NCBI GenBank assembly: GCA_015058155.1
Contig: SVCW01000008.1
Coordinates: 1 to 55,710, forward strand
Length of the DNA stretch: 55,710 nt
Source of the DNA: Clostridiales bacterium
Lineage (GTDB): Bacteria > Bacillota > Clostridia > Peptostreptococcales > Anaerovoracaceae
Reading direction: 5' to 3'
Shown: in pieces, positions 16,440 through 25,119 of the stretch
How the letters are laid out: each line of letters opens with the position of its first letter
Position numbering within the stretch: the stretch's first letter is position 1
Position numbers and translations under genes: made by a program
Notes under the pieces: model-generated
The model's database searches: none
What the model was told of the DNA's origin: nothing
The model's input: only the letters and a program-made list of their open reading frames with translations

Positions 16440-16640
16440 TCCTTAAAAAGTATTTGATACTGTTTTAGAACCACAGGGACTCCTTGTGAATGTAACCTCG
16501 TTCTAAATAAACCGTCATGCGGTATCTAACTGATCAACAATGTACAAAGAGACTGTGGTTGTAGCCTTTCTGAAACCATCAAGTGGTAGGAGAATAGAAA
16601 CAATCCACAGTATCTAAGACAGTATAGCATACAGACCTTG
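16440..16640 (-). ncRNA. Candidate bridge-RNA region of the IS110 element
   Basis: Non-coding region directly upstream of the transposase on its strand. Segments 16457-16469 and 16613-16625 are inverted repeats matching 12 of 13 bases, which would close a structure of about 170 bases. Inside are the further complementary segments AACCACAG (from 16469) and CTGTGGTT (16553-16560). In IS110 elements of the IS621 type the bridge RNA is encoded in this position. The specificity loops were not assigned. Confidence 0.5.
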
Positions 16641-16688
16641 GAGAGGGTCTAAAAACACTACTACTTTATAATACGAGGAGATTAGCGT

Positions 16689-17267
16689 ATGCACATAGGA
16701 AAAAGAAAATTGAAAAGTGTTCTTGCTGTATTCGTAGCATTCTGGTTATGGCAACTTGTGCGCATACCATTTCCTGATCTTGAGATGCACCCGGTGTTTG
16801 TATACATTTACGGGATTATAGAAATAAGAGATACTTCATCAAAGACGGTGGATTTTGGTAAGAAAAGAATCAAGAGCACAGTAATTGCGCTCTCGCTGGG
16901 ACTTCCGATACTGGCCGTAAGCAAGTATCTTCAAAGCCATGTTTCTGAAGGTTATCTAGGTATCGCGATAGAACTCGGGATGCTTCTCTTCGGAGTACTT
17001 TTAACACTCATTGTCGCTGAAAAAGCAGGTTGTGACAGTTTCACAGGACTTGCTGCTACTGTATTTGCAGTACTCTTTGCATCAGGTGCAAATACTGACC
17101 CATATATATATGCGGTTCTGAGAGCATTCCAGACAATTGTAGGAGTATTCATAGCGTGGCTTATCAACGTCCAGCTCTTCCCATATCATGGAAAGAGCCT
17201 CGCAAGCAATGCGGACGAGAATGTAGAAACATCGAAACAGGACGATTCGCAGAAAACAATAATGTAA
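16689..17267 (+). CDS. Aromatic acid exporter family membrane protein (FUSC/ArAE-like)
   Basis: A 192-aa protein with about five hydrophobic helices. It has the features of the ArAE_1 N-terminal domain (PF06081): an early GKRKLKSVLAVFVAFWLWQL, FGKKRIKSTVIA, FTGLAATVFAVLF and AFQTIVGVFIAWLINVQLFP. A polar tail ends the protein. It contains only the membrane domain, without the long cytosolic domain of FUSC exporters. GAGGAG precedes ATG. It lies immediately beyond the IS110 element and converges on the intact MFS gene. The substrate is unknown, and export of aromatic or related acids is a family-level inference. Confidence 0.82.
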   Translation: MHIGKRKLKSVLAVFVAFWLWQLVRIPFPDLEMHPVFVYIYGIIEIRDTSSKTVDFGKKRIKSTVIALSLGLPILAVSKYLQSHVSEGYLGIAIELGMLLFGVLLTLIVAEKAGCDSFTGLAATVFAVLFASGANTDPYIYAVLRAFQTIVGVFIAWLINVQLFPYHGKSLASNADENVETSKQDDSQKTIM

Positions 17268-17304
17268 AAAAAGTGCTGATGTGTGTAAACACATCAGCAC
17301 TTTT
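17266..17304 (+). terminator. Bidirectional terminator between convergent genes
   Basis: A perfect 16-bp stem AAAAGTGCTGATGTGT/ACACATCAGCACTTTT with loop GTAA and T runs on both strands. Confidence 0.95.
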
Positions 17305-17345
17305 ATATAGAGCCATATTATTGTATGAATCCAAACAAGCTATGC

Positions 17346-18644
17346 TTATTCTGCTCCTTCTGCTTCCTTCATTCCAGTCATCTTTGCGAATGATCTTAAG
17401 CCAGCGAGGCACTTCTTGTGGTGGATACCGATCCAAACACCGTTGAGTACAGCGAGAGCACCGATAACTGCCATTCCTAAGAAGATGCAGTTGTATGCCT
17501 TTGCAGGTTCCATTGTATCGATGAAGTTACCAAACATTAATGGAACGAACATACCGATTACACGTTCTGAAATTGTAGCAATACCTGAAAGTGTTGCTGT
17601 AACCATTGTAGGAACGTGGAGTTCTCTTAATACTGACCAGAGAGTAGTGTAAACCATCATTACCATTGCAGCAAGGATAACAGTGTAGATACCAACGATA
17701 ACTACGTTTGAGTTTTCGTTGAAGAGAACTGTCATAGCAGCGAACATAACAGTAAGGATTCCGAATCCAACGATGTACCACTTATATGTAGCCTTGAGCA
17801 CCTTGTCGCAGATATATCCTCCAACAGGAGCTACGAGGTTTACAGCGTACTGACGGATAATGTTAAGTGCTGATGAAAGGCTTGGGCTCATACCGAATAC
17901 GTCTGTGAGGTATGGGTTGAAGTATGAGATGTAGTTGTAGAATGATACACCAAGACCGTAAGCAAAGAACATCATCCAGAAACCAGGGTACTTGATGAGG
18001 TAGAAGATGTGCTTGATTTCGATTGGATCGTCGCCCTTGAGGAAGATACCTCTCTGTGCGAGCTGCTTTTCATCTTCAAGGAAGATTGCAACAAGAACTG
18101 TTGCAACTGCTGTGATGATACCCATTACGAATACGATCATTCCAACGCCAGCTCCCATTGCGTCTGCTACCCAGAGAGGGATGAATGAACCTACAGCGCC
18201 TGAGAGACCGTTGATGAGGTAGTAAATTGTGAATGAGCTACCTGCTGAATCTTCGCCGTCGAGGTTGTTGATGTACTTAATGAGTGCTCCCCAGTAAGCC
18301 ATTGTAATGAAGTTATATACTACATTCCATGCAATATAAGTTACAAAGCTGTGTACCCAGAGAGGCCATGAAAGATTAAGGATTGACTGTGATCCGATAC
18401 TGAATAAGAGTGTCTTCTTTGCGTCAAACTTGTCTCCAAGGAAAGCGCCAGGAATAATAAGGATGATTCCGATAGGGCCGAGGAGTGTCTGTGAAAGACC
18501 GTACTGAGTATCAGTCATGTTTAAGGCTTCAAGGAGCTGAGTGTAATATGTCCAGCCTACATATGCTGACATATAGAATGTACCGCCCATGAAACCGAGA
18601 GAAATGAGCATAAGCCATTTCTTTAAAGGGCTCTGTTTCTGCAT
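17346..18644 (-). CDS. MFS transporter, intact paralogue
   Basis: A 432-aa, 12-helix major facilitator. The loop 2-3 motif is GDKFDAKKTLLF, and a large hydrophilic loop lies between helices 6 and 7 (EDEKQLAQRGIFLKGDDP). AAGGAGG lies 8 bases before ATG. It follows the LysR gene on the same strand, with a 144-base leader that contains a motif shared with the leader at 26.69 kb. It closely resembles the truncated copy at 13.75 kb, and the gene at 45.8 kb is a more distant relative. A carboxylate substrate is plausible given the neighbouring 2-oxoacid genes, but this is inference. Confidence 0.93.
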   Translation of the reverse strand: MQKQSPLKKWLMLISLGFMGGTFYMSAYVGWTYYTQLLEALNMTDTQYGLSQTLLGPIGIILIIPGAFLGDKFDAKKTLLFSIGSQSILNLSWPLWVHSFVTYIAWNVVYNFITMAYWGALIKYINNLDGEDSAGSSFTIYYLINGLSGAVGSFIPLWVADAMGAGVGMIVFVMGIITAVATVLVAIFLEDEKQLAQRGIFLKGDDPIEIKHIFYLIKYPGFWMMFFAYGLGVSFYNYISYFNPYLTDVFGMSPSLSSALNIIRQYAVNLVAPVGGYICDKVLKATYKWYIVGFGILTVMFAAMTVLFNENSNVVIVGIYTVILAAMVMMVYTTLWSVLRELHVPTMVTATLSGIATISERVIGMFVPLMFGNFIDTMEPAKAYNCIFLGMAVIGALAVLNGVWIGIHHKKCLAGLRSFAKMTGMKEAEGAE

Positions 18645-18734
18645 AATTAATGCCTCCTTCTAATAAAACTATAATTACCCTCGAAGATGTCTGTAAATCC
18701 AAACATCCTCAACACTCTAATTTTATAAACTTAC

Positions 18735-18790
18735 CCTTTGCGTTGTCTATCGCGCTTATGCTAACTCGCTGTGAACTATAAGTTGCCACT
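18735..18790 (-). promoter_or_regulatory. Leader motif shared with 26.69 kb (copy A)
   Basis: Read on the minus strand, the order is AACTTA, GCGAGTTA, 14 bases, GACAACG, 4 bases, GGGTAA, with AACTTA able to pair with TAAGTT at the end. It lies upstream of the MFS start at 18644. The same three blocks in the same order precede the MBOAT gene. Function unknown. Confidence 0.4.
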
Positions 18791-19697
18791 ATATATTCAA
18801 TTGATTACGCGACTCTTCAAGTGTATCAATAAACTTCTGTACACGTTTAGAAGGATTTTTGGCATATATAATTCCAAAAGACGATAGAGGTGTCTCCGCG
18901 ATAGGAATCGCCTTGAGGAAAGGATGCATTGTTGTGAATGAGTGCGCATTTATAAGAATATCATTGCTGCCGGCACAGAATGAATAGATATCTGATGTTT
19001 CCTCAGGGTCATAACGCTTTACCCGAATGTCAGGGTGTGCACTAACGAGATGACTTTGATAAATGTCGACAGCCTCACTCCATCTGTCTTTCGGGAAGAG
19101 TAATGTTTCATTTGAAAAATCCTCATCAGTAAGAACTTCTTTTTCAGCAAGCCTATGGTTAATATTCATAACAGCAAATAGCGGCATTTTTGTGAGTTCC
19201 AGCCCGCTATGGATTTTCTCATCAAAGTAGCGAGCATCGATTGTACCAATCAGAAGATCTACCTGTTCCCCGATATTCGAAAGATACCTTAAATGAGCTT
19301 CTTTACTGCCATCATACAGAACCATTTCCACATTGAGCTCCGGATACTTTTCTTTTGCCTTACTCCAGATATTTCCGAAGATATCAAGAGGCATGCCATG
19401 GTAAGTAACTAGCTTAACCGTATTGCTATTATAAGCCGCAATACGCACCCTTCTCTTAGCTTCATCGCACTTTTCCAGTATTTCTTTAGCTTCAGAATAA
19501 AAAACTTTTCCCACTGAAGTCAATTCTGTGCCACGTTTATTCCTTCTCAAAAGTCTTACATTTCCAAGTTCATCTTCAAGAACATTTATCTGGTTCATAA
19601 CAGAGTTAGGCGACAAGTAAAGTTCGTCCGCAGCTTTATTGAAACTACCAAGCTCAGCAACCTTTATAAAAGTCGCAATATATGAGAGATTAAGCAA
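18789..19697 (-). CDS. LysR-family transcriptional regulator
   Basis: A 302-aa regulator. The N-terminal winged helix-turn-helix spans residues 1-60 (FIKVAELGSFNKAADELYLSPNSVMNQINVLEDELG), followed by a periplasmic-binding-like effector domain (about 90-295). The start is TTG 19697 behind AAGGTG. It is read away from the korDABC operon. A 23-bp palindrome at the intervening kor promoter is a good candidate for its operator. It probably also cotranscribes with or controls the downstream MFS gene. Confidence 0.92.
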   Translation of the reverse strand: MLNLSYIATFIKVAELGSFNKAADELYLSPNSVMNQINVLEDELGNVRLLRRNKRGTELTSVGKVFYSEAKEILEKCDEAKRRVRIAAYNSNTVKLVTYHGMPLDIFGNIWSKAKEKYPELNVEMVLYDGSKEAHLRYLSNIGEQVDLLIGTIDARYFDEKIHSGLELTKMPLFAVMNINHRLAEKEVLTDEDFSNETLLFPKDRWSEAVDIYQSHLVSAHPDIRVKRYDPEETSDIYSFCAGSNDILINAHSFTTMHPFLKAIPIAETPLSSFGIIYAKNPSKRVQKFIDTLEESRNQLNI

Positions 19698-19762
19698 AGT
19701 ATCACCTTCTTTCTAACGAAATAATAACAGAAATGGCACAGAAAAGCCAGAAAAAACAGAAA

Positions 19763-19790
19763 AGTATCCTATTCAATAGGATACTATAAT
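19763..19790 (+). promoter_or_regulatory. kor operon promoter with overlapping 23-bp palindrome
   Basis: AGTATCCTATT-C-AATAGGATACT (19763-19785) is a perfect palindrome that runs into the -10 TATAAT (19785-19790). It fills the -35 to -10 space, and no good -35 is seen. This fits control by a DNA-binding regulator, most simply the adjacent LysR protein. Confidence 0.6.
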
Positions 19791-19914
19791 AGGCACCTCG
19801 ATATAGACACAATTTTCCGATAATTTTACAATGTAAACAGAGAAACTATACATCACTGTGATATTAATAGCAATATGCAAGTTATAGCTAGTATTTGGAA
19901 GGAGGATTGCTACT

Positions 19915-20112
19915 TTGAGCAAGTTACACATTAATAAGAAACGTTGTAAAGGCTGCGGATACTGTATTCAGGCTTGTCCTAAGAATGCTCTTGCTTTTAC
20001 AGGAGAAATCGGTGATCAGGGTTACGATACAGTAGGTGTAAACGAAGAACTCTGCATCCAGTGCGGATCATGTTACAAAGCATGTCCGGATTACGTATTT
20101 GAAATATTCTAA
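19915..20112 (+). CDS. korD: 2-oxoacid:ferredoxin oxidoreductase, delta (ferredoxin) subunit
   Basis: A 65-aa protein with two 4Fe-4S motifs: CKGCGYCIQACP (residues 11-22) and CIQCGSCYKACP (43-54). It is the electron-transfer subunit of the four-subunit KOR/VOR complex. Start TTG 19915 lies 9 bases after GGAAGGAGG; the next in-frame Met is absent. It is the first gene of the operon, with 14 bases to korA. Confidence 0.93.
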   Translation: MSKLHINKKRCKGCGYCIQACPKNALAFTGEIGDQGYDTVGVNEELCIQCGSCYKACPDYVFEIF

Positions 20113-20126
20113 GGCGGAGGTTTAGC

Positions 20127-21197
20127 ATGGCAGAAAAAGTTTTAATGAAGGGCAATGAAGCCCTTGCTGAAGCTGCGGTTCGTGTAGGATGCCGTTTTTA
20201 CGCAGGATATCCTATTACTCCGCAGACTGAAATTATTGAATATCTCTCATGGAGAATGCCGGAAGTAGGCGGCACAGTATATCAGGCTGAATCAGAACTC
20301 AGCGGAATCAATATGATTATCGGTGCAGCAGCTGCCGGCGGAAGAGTTCTTACTACTTCATCAGGTCCGGGATTCTCACTTTATCAGGAAGGCATTTCAC
20401 TCCTTGCTGCTTATGACTTTCCGGCAATCATCATTGACGTAATGAGAGTCGGATCAGGTCCCGGGGACATCAGACAGGGACAGGGAGACTACTGGCAGAT
20501 TACAAGAGGCGGCGGAAACGGTGACTACAGAACATTCGTACTTGCGCCAAATTCTGTACAGGAAAGCGTTGACTTGATCAAGCATGGTTATGAAATTGCA
20601 GAAAAGTGGAGATGCCCTGTAATCATCGCATCAGACGCAACAATCGGACAGACTATGGAACCAGTAGTTCTTCCTGAATTTGAAGAACACGATCCTAAGA
20701 AGCATGATTCATGGAGAGTAAGAGGAAATCCTACTCTTGAAGGTAAGGATCAGCATCTCCTCGCAAACGTATTCATGGCAATGGACTGGGTTGATAACGG
20801 TTCATATTTTGAATACTATCTTGATAAGTGCAAGAAGATGGAAGAAGCTGAACAGATGTGGGAAAGCTACATGGTTGAGGATGCAGATATCGTTCTCGTA
20901 GCATACGGTTGCTCATCAAGAATTGCAAGAGAAACAGTAGAACTCGCAAGAGAAGAAGGTCTTAAGCTCGGCCTTATCAGACCTATCACTCTCTGGCCAT
21001 TCCCTAACAAGGCTTTCGAAGAAGCAAAGGCAGCTAAGGCATTCTGCACAGTAGAAATCAATATCCTCGGTCAGATGGTAGATGACGTAAGACTTGCTAT
21101 CCATGACAGAGTACCTGTAGATACAGTCGGCGATTTCTGGGGTGTACCTGACCCTGATAGGATTATTGCCAAAGCCAAAGAATTACTTGGATTATAA
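20127..21197 (+). CDS. korA: 2-oxoacid:ferredoxin oxidoreductase, alpha subunit
   Basis: A 356-aa subunit with the pyrimidine-binding domain of the oxidoreductase and a transketolase C-terminal-like domain. Conserved segments are GCRFYAGYPITPQTEIIEYL (residues 21-40), AAGGRVLTTSSGPGFSLYQEG, RQGQGDYWQITRGG and GLIRPITLWPFP. With beta, gamma and delta it oxidatively decarboxylates a 2-oxoacid to acyl-CoA, reducing ferredoxin. Substrate class (2-oxoglutarate, branched-chain or aromatic) cannot be fixed. Similar clostridial proteins are often named VorB. Confidence 0.93.
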   Translation: MAEKVLMKGNEALAEAAVRVGCRFYAGYPITPQTEIIEYLSWRMPEVGGTVYQAESELSGINMIIGAAAAGGRVLTTSSGPGFSLYQEGISLLAAYDFPAIIIDVMRVGSGPGDIRQGQGDYWQITRGGGNGDYRTFVLAPNSVQESVDLIKHGYEIAEKWRCPVIIASDATIGQTMEPVVLPEFEEHDPKKHDSWRVRGNPTLEGKDQHLLANVFMAMDWVDNGSYFEYYLDKCKKMEEAEQMWESYMVEDADIVLVAYGCSSRIARETVELAREEGLKLGLIRPITLWPFPNKAFEEAKAAKAFCTVEINILGQMVDDVRLAIHDRVPVDTVGDFWGVPDPDRIIAKAKELLGL

Positions 21198-21211
21198 AAG
21201 GAGGTCATAAA

Positions 21212-21931
21212 ATGCCAGATATTAGATTACCAAAATCATTACCGGAACCTGGCCTCTGGTGTCAGGGATGCGGACACGGTATAGTTTCAAGACTTATCAT
21301 GGAAGTTCTTGAAGAACTCGGAGTTGCTGAAAAGGCAATCATCGTTGAAGACGTAGCCTGCGGTGCTATGGGTATGTACACAATCGACTCTTTCTGGGGA
21401 TCACACGGACGTACTATTCCTGCAGCAATCGGTATCAAGAGCATTAATCCTGATGCAATCGTATTTGCAAAGCCGGGAGACGGTGCAGCATACTCAATCG
21501 GTGTAGCAGAACTCGTACACGCAGCTTTAAGAGGAAACAATATTACAGTTATCGTTATTAACAATACAATCTACGGAATGACAGGCGGGCAGATGGCTCC
21601 TACAACTCTTCCTGGTGCTTGGTCAGCAACATCACCACAGGGTAAGGATGCAGACAAGTATGGCGTACTTGATGTATTCAAGCTTATCGGTGAATTAAAC
21701 TGCGCTTACCTCGCAAGAGGCGAACTCTATGATATTCCAGCTATCAACAAGACAAAGGAAATGATCAGAAAGGCGTTCCAGAACCAGATTGACGGTAAGG
21801 GATTCTCAATGGTTGAAATCCTCTCACCATGTCCGACAAACTTCCATATGACTCCTCAGGAAGCAAAGGAATATATCCATACAGAAGCAACTAAGTACTT
21901 CCCGCTCGGCGTACGTTGCGATAAGGAATAG
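21212..21931 (+). CDS. korB: 2-oxoacid:ferredoxin oxidoreductase, beta subunit (TPP-binding)
   Basis: A 239-aa thiamin-pyrophosphate-binding subunit. WCQGCGHGI (residues 12-20), the TPP motif region GDGAAYSIGVAELVHAALRGN (cofactor and metal binding) and NTIYGMTGGQMAPTT are all present. It depends on the cofactor made by the riboswitch-controlled operon at 4.7-8.2 kb. AGGAGG precedes ATG, and gaps to the neighbours are 12-14 bases. Confidence 0.95.
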   Translation: MPDIRLPKSLPEPGLWCQGCGHGIVSRLIMEVLEELGVAEKAIIVEDVACGAMGMYTIDSFWGSHGRTIPAAIGIKSINPDAIVFAKPGDGAAYSIGVAELVHAALRGNNITVIVINNTIYGMTGGQMAPTTLPGAWSATSPQGKDADKYGVLDVFKLIGELNCAYLARGELYDIPAINKTKEMIRKAFQNQIDGKGFSMVEILSPCPTNFHMTPQEAKEYIHTEATKYFPLGVRCDKE

Positions 21932-21943
21932 GGGGTTACATAA

Positions 21944-22471
21944 ATGATAGAAATCAGATTTGCAGGATTCGGTGGACAGGGTATCCTCACAACAGGAATG
22001 ATCTGCGCAACTGCCGGTATGGACCTCGGTAAGAACGTTACTTGGTATCCATCATACGGTTCACAGATGAGAGGTGGTACAGCAAACTGTTCAGTAAAGT
22101 TTGATGACAAGGCTATCGCCAGCCCATTCTTAAGAAACGTTGACATCTTATGCGCAATGAATACTCCATCAGTAGATTCATTCATGGGCGAATTAAAACC
22201 TGGTGCAGTAATGTTCGTAGACTCAGGCGTAGTTCCTGAAGATTATCCGGTAAGAGACGACATCAAGGTTGTAAGAGTACCAGTTAACGCAATCGCGAGC
22301 AACTGCGGCAACCCAAGAGGAGCAAACCTCGTAATGCTCGGAGCAATGGCAGCAAACACTGATATCTTCACAGTAGAAGAAATCAAGGCTGCAGTAGAAA
22401 AGTACTTCAAGAAGAAGGGAATCGACAATCCAAAGAACCTCGATTGCCTCCAGGAAGGTGCTAACTGCTAG
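21944..22471 (+). CDS. korC: 2-oxoacid:ferredoxin oxidoreductase, gamma subunit
   Basis: A 175-aa protein of the pyruvate ferredoxin/flavodoxin oxidoreductase gamma domain (PF01558). It begins IRFAGFGGQGILTTGMI with YPSYGSQMRGGTANC at residues 39-53, the usual signatures. It is the last subunit gene of korDABC. The next gene is 98 bases downstream, beyond a hairpin. Confidence 0.94.
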   Translation: MIEIRFAGFGGQGILTTGMICATAGMDLGKNVTWYPSYGSQMRGGTANCSVKFDDKAIASPFLRNVDILCAMNTPSVDSFMGELKPGAVMFVDSGVVPEDYPVRDDIKVVRVPVNAIASNCGNPRGANLVMLGAMAANTDIFTVEEIKAAVEKYFKKKGIDNPKNLDCLQEGANC

Positions 22472-22512
22472 AAGAAAAACGATAACTTGCTTGTGCAATA
22501 TAATCAATCTCC

Positions 22513-22546
22513 AAATATGAGGAATTCGAAAGGATTCCTCATATTT
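22513..22546 (+). other. Intergenic hairpin between korC and the CoA-transferase gene
   Basis: A perfect 13-bp stem AAATATGAGGAAT/ATTCCTCATATTT with an 8-base loop, but no T run after it. It may be a partial terminator or an mRNA processing or stability element separating the two parts of the operon. Confidence 0.5.
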
Positions 22547-22569
22547 AAAATATACGGGAGGAAAAGATA

Positions 22570-23805
22570 ATGACAAATGAACAGAAGAGATTACCTCTTA
22601 ACGGAATAAAGGTAGTTGACTTATCGACTGTTGTAGCAGCGCCTACTGCAGCGGAACTACTCTGCGCTTTTGGAGCTGACGTTATAAAGGTTGAATCCAT
22701 GAAGGGAGATGACCAGCGTTTTATCGGTGACTACTTAAAGACTCCTTATCGTGATGACTGTAACCCTATTTATACAGTGCAGAACGCTAACAAGAGACAT
22801 ATTTCAATTAACCTCAAGTCACCTGAAGGAAAAGAAGCCATGATGAAGCTTCTTGAAGACGCAGACGTTTTTCTTGTAAATGTAAGAACTCAGGGACTCA
22901 AGAGACTCGGACTTGACTATGAAACTTTAAGCGAAAAGTTCCCTAGACTCATCTATGCACATTTTTCAGGTTATGGACCTAAGGGTCCGAACAAAGATGA
23001 CCCTGGTTTTGACTCAACAGTATTCTGGCTCAGAGGCGGACAGATGGGTGACTGGTGTCCTGAAGATGCTGAGTACATTTTCAACCCTACATATGCATTT
23101 GGTGACACAGTAACAGCCTCATCATTCTTCAGCGCTATTCTTCTTGCTCTTATGGGAAGAGAACAGTACGGAGTCGGAACAAAGGTTGAAACATCACTTT
23201 ATGCAAGTGCAATCTGGTGTAACGGACAGGGCGTTGTTCAGACTCAGTTTGACAAGAAGGTTCTTAATCCGGCTCCGGACGAAAGAATTGACCTTCTCAA
23301 TGAATATTATCGCTGCGGCGACGGCAAGTGGTTTGCTATAAATAAGCTCAATACATGGCAGACTGACTTCCCTATTTATGCGAATACACTTGAAGCTGCT
23401 CAGGAATATATCGATGATCCGAGATGTGCAACTGAAGAAGAATTCCTAGCATCAGGCGTTGCAAAGGAAGTAAGAAAACTCTTCGTCGAAGCATTCAGGA
23501 AAAAGCCTGCAGTTGAGTGGAAGAAAGCTTTTGCTGCAGTCGGAATACCATGTGACGTCGCAGTAAATGCAAGAGACGTTTGTACTGACGAGCAGGCGAT
23601 TGTAAACGGATATCTTGAAGAGGTTACATATCAGGATGGAACAAAGGTAATGATGCCGACTCCTCCAATGTATCTTTCAAACTACGATAGAAAACCGATT
23701 ACACCTGTTGGCCCTATGGGAGACTGCACAGATGAAATCCTTGAAAGTATAGGTTACGGTGCTGAAAAAATCAGCAAACTCAAAGAAGAAGGAATTGTAA
23801 AATAA
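22570..23805 (+). CDS. CaiB/BaiF-family CoA-transferase
   Basis: A 411-aa family III CoA-transferase. Its features are the N-terminal LPLNGIKVVDLSTVVAAPTAAELL, AFGADVIKVES, NANKRHISINLKSPEG, YAHFSGYGPKGPNKDDPGFD with the catalytic Asp, and the later DRKPITPVGPMG. These enzymes move CoA between acyl groups without ATP. Beside a 2-oxoacid oxidoreductase it could activate hydroxy- or aryl-acids, as in Stickland reductive branches (FldA-, HadA-like). No dehydratase is in the window, so the substrate remains open. GGGAGG precedes ATG. Confidence 0.92.
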   Translation: MTNEQKRLPLNGIKVVDLSTVVAAPTAAELLCAFGADVIKVESMKGDDQRFIGDYLKTPYRDDCNPIYTVQNANKRHISINLKSPEGKEAMMKLLEDADVFLVNVRTQGLKRLGLDYETLSEKFPRLIYAHFSGYGPKGPNKDDPGFDSTVFWLRGGQMGDWCPEDAEYIFNPTYAFGDTVTASSFFSAILLALMGREQYGVGTKVETSLYASAIWCNGQGVVQTQFDKKVLNPAPDERIDLLNEYYRCGDGKWFAINKLNTWQTDFPIYANTLEAAQEYIDDPRCATEEEFLASGVAKEVRKLFVEAFRKKPAVEWKKAFAAVGIPCDVAVNARDVCTDEQAIVNGYLEEVTYQDGTKVMMPTPPMYLSNYDRKPITPVGPMGDCTDEILESIGYGAEKISKLKEEGIVK

Positions 23806-23811
23806 AAAAGT

Positions 23812-23836
23812 AACGCCGGAGCACTGCTCCGGCGTT
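23812..23836. terminator. Bidirectional terminator between convergent genes
   Basis: A perfect 12-bp stem AACGCCGGAGCA/TGCTCCGGCGTT with a one-base spacer. A T run follows mainly on the minus strand. Confidence 0.85.
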
Positions 23837-23853
23837 TGCGTGTCTTGCTTTAG

Positions 23854-25107
23854 CTAGTAATCAAAGTCTTCGTTGTTTACGTCGAGGTTGAAGTCGAACA
23901 TAGGATATACGAAACTGTCTGCGTTGTACATTACGATTACGAGGTCAGGATCGTATTCTGCTGCATACTGTGCAACGTTCTTTTCGAAAAGTCTCATATC
24001 GATTGCACGTACTTCATGTACTCCGAGTGAAAGGAAACTGTAGACAGGAATTCCGAATGAGTCTTTGATGATGAGAATCTTGCTGTCGTTTTCTGCGAGG
24101 TTGTTTGTGAATCGGAGTTCCTGATAGTCACCGTGGTAAACTGCGTAGCGGTTTGTCTTGATGTCCGGGTCGGTTATGTATTCCATTTCTAGAACTGCTT
24201 CTTCGAATGTGCCTTCAAATTCTGCATAGCCCATTCCTTCAATCTGTTCAAGCCTTATGTCTGTATCAAACTTTGGCGTTATGAGTGTGAAATCATCAAC
24301 GCCGCCGTAAATCTTTCCTACACGTCTTCCCATCGAACCGAGGAAGTAATCTTCGTATGTATCGAAGTTGAAGTTTTCTTCTGTATAGAGGTCTTCAGGG
24401 ATTCCCATGTCGTAGTTTTCATTTAAGAAATCTGCGATAAGGCCTGTAGTCATGAACGCGCCTTCGATTGTCCAGTGATGGTCAGTGTCGAAGAAGAGCT
24501 CGTTCTGAGTTTTGCCTGAAGTCCAGAAGTCGTCTCTCAGGTCGTATGTATCAACACCTGCAACATCGAGTCCCCATACGTAGTTATCGGCATTGATGTT
24601 TGAGTTGTCTTTGATGTTTTCAGGGAGCTGCTCTTTTCCACCGTACTCTTCTCCAGGGATTTTAAACGGAAGCTGTATGTAGAGGAACGGGATATTATCC
24701 TCCTTGAGAGCATTTACAAGGTCATATGTTGCCATATATGATTCCGGTACGTAGCGGTCGATTACGGCAAAGGTAGTCTGGCCGTAGTTTGTCTTGTAAA
24801 GCGATCCGTAATTGTAATCGGTGATTACCTTTTTGTTCATCGCCAGTTGTGCAAGACCATACATCTCGACGAAGTCCTGTCTGTGAAAAGCACCTTCATT
24901 TACTGCAGTTTCCATGGCATCGATAGCACCGGTGATTCGCTCGAGTGCAGGAGCTCCTGTCGGAACTTCGGTCCTGTATGTGATAATAAAGTTTTCGCCG
25001 ACTTCAGCGCCACATGTTATGAGCATGCCGAAAAGCATTCCGAAAATTATAAGAAGGAATACGATCGCCATGACTTTTTCTCTTGTATGTTTCTTGAAAA
25101 GTTTCAT
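23854..25107 (-). CDS. DHHW-motif membrane-anchored protein (AlgJ/AlgX-like, polysaccharide O-acetylation)
   Basis: A 417-aa protein with an N-terminal membrane anchor (residues 12-31) and an extracytoplasmic SGNH-like domain. FFDTDHHWTIEGAF (near residue 208) is the DHHW signature, and IKDSFGIPVYSFL resembles the C-terminal catalytic Ser block. Such proteins work with an MBOAT acyl transporter to place acetyl groups on exported polymers. It is 12 bases downstream of the MBOAT gene, the standard two-gene arrangement. Confidence 0.9.
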   Translation of the reverse strand: MKLFKKHTREKVMAIVFLLIIFGMLFGMLITCGAEVGENFIITYRTEVPTGAPALERITGAIDAMETAVNEGAFHRQDFVEMYGLAQLAMNKKVITDYNYGSLYKTNYGQTTFAVIDRYVPESYMATYDLVNALKEDNIPFLYIQLPFKIPGEEYGGKEQLPENIKDNSNINADNYVWGLDVAGVDTYDLRDDFWTSGKTQNELFFDTDHHWTIEGAFMTTGLIADFLNENYDMGIPEDLYTEENFNFDTYEDYFLGSMGRRVGKIYGGVDDFTLITPKFDTDIRLEQIEGMGYAEFEGTFEEAVLEMEYITDPDIKTNRYAVYHGDYQELRFTNNLAENDSKILIIKDSFGIPVYSFLSLGVHEVRAIDMRLFEKNVAQYAAEYDPDLVIVMYNADSFVYPMFDFNLDVNNEDFDY

Positions 25108-25119
25108 GTCGTTCCTCCT

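Larger units (their letters stand above)
15256..16640 (-). mobile_element. IS110-family insertion sequence (ends approximate)
   Basis: A single DEDD transposase with about 200 bases of structured non-coding sequence upstream of it. IS110 elements lack terminal inverted repeats and make little or no target duplication, so the limits given are only the coding and structured region. It sits between two inverted MFS paralogues. Confidence 0.6.

Noticed and set aside
16667..16672. TATAAT as promoter of the aromatic-acid-exporter-like gene
   Set aside because: It lies only a few bases before the ribosome binding site and has no -35 at a usual distance, so the transcript would lack a usable leader.
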